A stretch of DNA of 45,940 bases, from assembly GCF_000377645.1 (NCBI RefSeq), contig NZ_KB898495.1:1-45940 (forward strand), in the 5' to 3' direction. Each line of letters opens with the position of its first letter. Position 1 is the first letter of the stretch. Position numbers and translations under genes: made by a program. Below the pieces are notes generated by a model. The model ran no database searches. It was not told where the DNA came from and saw nothing but the letters and a program-made list of their open reading frames with translations. Below, piece after piece: positions 43,000-45,940 of the stretch. Source of the stretch: Thiomonas sp. FB-6 (GTDB lineage: Bacteria > Pseudomonadota > Gammaproteobacteria > Burkholderiales > Burkholderiaceae_C).

Positions 43000-44121
43000 A
43001 TGCGCATAGGAGTCGCTGCCGAAATCGTGGCGGGCGAGGCGCGGGTTGCCGCCACCGCGGAAACCGTCAAGAAACTGGTCGGGCAGCAGCACGAGGTGCT
43101 GGTGCAGAAGGGGGCGGGGCTGCGCGCCGGGGTGCTGGACGCGGACTACGAGGCGGCCGGCGCGAAGCTGGTGGACGCCGAGGCGGCGCTGGGCGCCGAG
43201 CTGGTGCTGAAGGTGCGCCGCCCGCAGGCCGAGGAGCTCGGGCGCATGCGCGCGGGCGCGGCCGTGGTGGGCATGCTCGAGCCCTTCGACGAGGAGGGGC
43301 TGCGGGCGATGGCGGCGGCGGGGCTGAGCGCCTTCGCGCTGGAGGCGGCGCCGCGCACGACGCGCGCGCAGAGCCTGGACGTGCTGTCCAGCCAGGCCAA
43401 CATCGCCGGCTACAAGGCGGTGCTGGTGGCCGCCGACCTGTACCCGCGCTTCATGCCCATGCTGATGACGGCGGCCGGCACGGTCAAGGCGGCGCGCCTG
43501 GTGGTGCTGGGGGCGGGCGTGGCCGGGCTGCAGGCCATTGCCACGGCCAAGCGCCTGGGCGCGGTGGTGGAGGCTTCCGACGTGCGCCCGGCGGCGCGCG
43601 AGCAGGTGGAGTCGCTGGGGGCGAAGTTCATCGACGTGCCCTTCGAGACCGACGAGGAGCGCGAGATCGCGCAGGGCGTGGGCGGCTACGCGCGGCCGAT
43701 GCCGCAGTCGTGGCTGGCGCGCCAGGCCGCGCAGGTGGCCGCGCGGGTGCGCCAGGCCGACATCGTGATCAGCACGGCGCTGATCCCGGGGCGGCGCGCG
43801 CCCACGCTGGTCAGCGAGGAGATGGTGCGCTCCATGCGTGCCGGCTCGGTGCTGGTGGACATGGCGGCCGCGCAGGGGGGCAACTGCCCGCTGAGCGAGG
43901 CCGACCGTGTGGTGCTCAAGCACGGCGTGACCATCGTCGGGCACACCAACCTGCCCTCGATGATGGCCGCCGACGCCTCCAGCCTGTACGCGCGCAACGT
44001 GCTGGACTTCCTCAAGCTGGTGCTGGACAAGGACAAGGGGCTGGTGGTGAACCTGGAAGACGACATCGTCAACGCCTGCCTGGTCACCCAGGGCGGCGAG
44101 GTCCGCAGGAAGAACTCCTGA
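43000..44121 (+). CDS. pntAA: NAD(P) transhydrogenase subunit alpha 1
   Basis: 373 residues from ATG 43000, with GAGGGG 6 bases upstream. It is the NAD(H)-binding domain I of the proton-pumping transhydrogenase, here as its own protein as in Rhodospirillum. [40 protein letters not shown], and the Rossmann loop [21 protein letters not shown] with [19 protein letters not shown] are clear. The membrane part follows as separate alpha 2 and beta genes. Confidence 0.95.
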   Translation: MRIGVAAEIVAGEARVAATAETVKKLVGQQHEVLVQKGAGLRAGVLDADYEAAGAKLVDAEAALGAELVLKVRRPQAEELGRMRAGAAVVGMLEPFDEEGLRAMAAAGLSAFALEAAPRTTRAQSLDVLSSQANIAGYKAVLVAADLYPRFMPMLMTAAGTVKAARLVVLGAGVAGLQAIATAKRLGAVVEASDVRPAAREQVESLGAKFIDVPFETDEEREIAQGVGGYARPMPQSWLARQAAQVAARVRQADIVISTALIPGRRAPTLVSEEMVRSMRAGSVLVDMAAAQGGNCPLSEADRVVLKHGVTIVGHTNLPSMMAADASSLYARNVLDFLKLVLDKDKGLVVNLEDDIVNACLVTQGGEVRRKNS

Positions 44122-44147
44122 GACTCGACGCGAACCGGAGAACGAAC

Positions 44148-44462
44148 ATGCATGAGATTTCCCCGCTGGTGATCAACCTGATCATTTTCGTCCTGTCGAT
44201 TTACGTGGGTTATCACGTGGTATGGACGGTGACGCCGGCGCTGCACACGCCGCTGATGTCGGTGACCAATGCCATCTCGGCCATCATCATCGTGGGGGCC
44301 ATGCTGGCGGCGGCGCTGACCGTCACGCCGGTGGGGCGCGTCATGGGCATGCTGGCGGTGGCGATGGCCTCGGTCAACGTGTTCGGGGGTTTCCTGGTGA
44401 CCCGGCGCATGCTGGCGATGTTCAAGAAGAAGGAACGTGCGACGCCCGGCTCGGGCGCCTGA
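44148..44462 (+). CDS. pntAB: NAD(P) transhydrogenase subunit alpha 2
   Basis: 104 residues with three membrane helices: [39 protein letters not shown] and [35 protein letters not shown] is the family hallmark. It forms part of the proton channel with PntB. CCGGAG precedes ATG at 44148. It is short by design because domain I is separately encoded. Confidence 0.94.
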   Translation: MHEISPLVINLIIFVLSIYVGYHVVWTVTPALHTPLMSVTNAISAIIIVGAMLAAALTVTPVGRVMGMLAVAMASVNVFGGFLVTRRMLAMFKKKERATPGSGA

Positions 44463-44494
44463 AGCACGACCCCGCATAGTTCCAAGGATTTGTC

Positions 44495-45934
44495 ATGACC
44501 CTCAGCATGAATCTGGTCACCCTGTTGTATCTCGTGGCCTCGGTGTTCTTCATTCAGGCTCTCAAGGGCCTTTCGCATCCGAAGAGCAGCCGGCGCGGCA
44601 ATCTGTTCGGCATGCTCGGCATGGCGCTGGCCGTGCTGACCACGGTGGCGCTGATCGTGAAGATCGGTGGCGAGGCCGGCGCTTCGGGCCTGGTGTACGT
44701 GCTGCTCGCGCTGGTGGTGGGCGCGGCCATCGGCTCGGTGATGGCGCAGCGCGTGCAGATGACCAAGATGCCCGAGCTGGTGGCCTTCATGCACAGCATG
44801 ATCGGCCTGTCGGCGGTGTGCATCGCGATCGCCGAGGTGGCCGAGCCGCATGCCTTCGGCATCGTGCCGTCCGCGGGCATGGCGCTGCCGCACGGCAACC
44901 GGGTGGAACTGTTCATCGGGGCCATCGTGGGGGCCATCACCTTCAGCGGCTCGGTGATCGCCTTCGGCAAGCTGTCGGGCAAGTACAAGTTCCGGCTGTT
45001 CCAGGGCGCGCCGGTGCGCTTTGCCGGCCAGCATGCGCTGAACCTGGTGCTGGCGCTGGCCACGCTGGGGCTGGGGCTGGCCTTCTGGTACGGCGCGCAG
45101 TGGACGCCGTTCCTGCTGATGCTGGCGCTGGCCTTCGTGCTGGGGGTGCTGATCATCATCCCCATCGGCGGGGCCGACATGCCGGTGGTGGTGTCCATGC
45201 TCAACAGCTACTCGGGCTGGGCGGCCGCGGGTATCGGCTTCTCGCTGGAAAACAGCATGCTGATCATCGCCGGCAGCCTGGTGGGCTCGAGCGGGGCGAT
45301 CCTGTCGTACATCATGTGCAAGGCGATGAACCGCTCGTTCTTCAACGTGATCCTGGGCGGCTTCGGAGGCGAGGCGGCGCCCGCCGCGGCGGGCGCGGCC
45401 GAGCAGCGCAGCGTGCGCTCGGGCAGCCCGGACGACGCGGCCTTCCTGCTGACCAACGCCGAGAGCGTGATCATCGTGCCGGGCTACGGGCTGGCGGTGG
45501 CGCGCGCGCAGCATGCGCTCAAGGAACTGGCGCAAAAGCTGGGCGAGCACGGGGTGAGCGTGAAATACGCCATCCACCCGGTGGCCGGGCGCATGCCGGG
45601 GCATATGAACGTGCTGCTGGCCGAGGCCGAGGTGCCCTACGACCAGGTGTTCGAGATGGAGGACATCAACCCCGAGTTCGCGCAGGCCGACGTGGCCGTG
45701 GTGCTGGGGGCCAACGACGTGGTGAATCCGGCCGCGCGCACCGACCCCAAATCCCCCATCGCCGGCATGCCCATCCTGGACGCCTTCAAGGCCAAGACGG
45801 TCATCGTGAACAAACGCTCCATGGCCACCGGCTATGCCGGGCTGGATAATGATTTGTTCTACCTGGACAAAACCATGATGGTGTTCGGGGATGCCAAGAA
45901 GGTCATCGAGGACATCGCCAAGGCCATCGAATAA
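44495..45934 (+). CDS. pntB: NAD(P) transhydrogenase subunit beta
   Basis: 479 residues, complete six bases before the window edge. Eight or more membrane helices (domain II; LVAFMHSMIGLSAVCIAIAE, NRVELFIGAIVGAITFSGSV, ADMPVVVSMLNSYSGWAAAG) are followed by the NADP(H)-binding domain III. That domain has VIIVPGYGLAVARAQHALKE, HPVAGRMPGHMNVLLAEA, VVLGANDVVNPAA and VNKRSMATGYAGLDNDLF. With the two alpha subunits it uses the proton gradient to make NADPH from NADH. Confidence 0.96.
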   Translation: MTLSMNLVTLLYLVASVFFIQALKGLSHPKSSRRGNLFGMLGMALAVLTTVALIVKIGGEAGASGLVYVLLALVVGAAIGSVMAQRVQMTKMPELVAFMHSMIGLSAVCIAIAEVAEPHAFGIVPSAGMALPHGNRVELFIGAIVGAITFSGSVIAFGKLSGKYKFRLFQGAPVRFAGQHALNLVLALATLGLGLAFWYGAQWTPFLLMLALAFVLGVLIIIPIGGADMPVVVSMLNSYSGWAAAGIGFSLENSMLIIAGSLVGSSGAILSYIMCKAMNRSFFNVILGGFGGEAAPAAAGAAEQRSVRSGSPDDAAFLLTNAESVIIVPGYGLAVARAQHALKELAQKLGEHGVSVKYAIHPVAGRMPGHMNVLLAEAEVPYDQVFEMEDINPEFAQADVAVVLGANDVVNPAARTDPKSPIAGMPILDAFKAKTVIVNKRSMATGYAGLDNDLFYLDKTMMVFGDAKKVIEDIAKAIE

Positions 45935-45940
45935 CGGGAC

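Overview
This is a GC-rich chromosomal window that looks betaproteobacterial, most likely Burkholderiales. The inference rests on the RecA sequence, the recA-recX-sucC-sucD-TerC order, the long (296-residue) PurC, the three-subunit PntA1/PntA2/PntB transhydrogenase and a soluble EIIA(Man)/HPr/EI phosphotransferase set without a sugar permease. Genus cannot be fixed from the sequence alone. No rRNA, tRNA or CRISPR array was seen.

Left accessory region (1-8.7 kb). It starts with a truncated IS5-family transposase, a replication-initiator-like gene with several dyads in front of it, a one-helix membrane protein and a tyrosine integrase broken by an in-frame TAA. Beside the integrase is the first of three copies of the 3' end of moaC (about 3.2, 6.2 and 8.3 kb, all on the + strand). 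The copies punctuate a row of toxin modules: an intact vapBC pair, a frameshifted subtilase remnant, and two paralogous modules of PAAR protein, glycine-zipper membrane toxin and DUF7079-like putative immunity protein. In the right-hand module the PAAR protein and toxin are separate, coupled genes. In the left-hand module a deletion has fused them and a Trp codon has become TGA. After the third moaC fragment lies a decayed vapB from which vapC has been deleted. The region reads as repeated insertion or duplication at one site, followed by decay.

Core block (8.7-25 kb). tldD and a cytochrome b561 are followed by aroG, which has an aromatic-rich leader peptide and an attenuator-type terminator. 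Then come purC, a thioredoxin-TPR protein (opposite strand), purE-purK, a Sua5/TsaC enzyme, recA with a LexA box, recX, sucCD (with a structured leader and strong hairpins downstream), a TerC protein, a PP2C phosphatase, an FHA protein and pyk.

Minus-strand block (25-33.4 kb). Transcribed leftwards: EIIA(Man), HPr, an OmpR-type regulator, its histidine kinase, EI, an M48 metalloprotease and a PglL/O-antigen-ligase-type membrane protein. The two-component pair sits between ptsH and ptsI.

Right block (33.4-45.9 kb). A lipoprotein and a periplasmic thioredoxin are divergently transcribed. Next is an efflux cluster, tolC-MFP-RND-DUF2892-CsoR, in which the CsoR-family regulator lacks the usual His ligand and carries an unusual second Cys; an operator-like dyad sits at the cluster promoter. 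mnmA and a Nudix hydrolase run convergently towards it, sharing a hairpin that covers both stop codons. The window ends with pntA1-pntA2-pntB, complete six bases before the edge.
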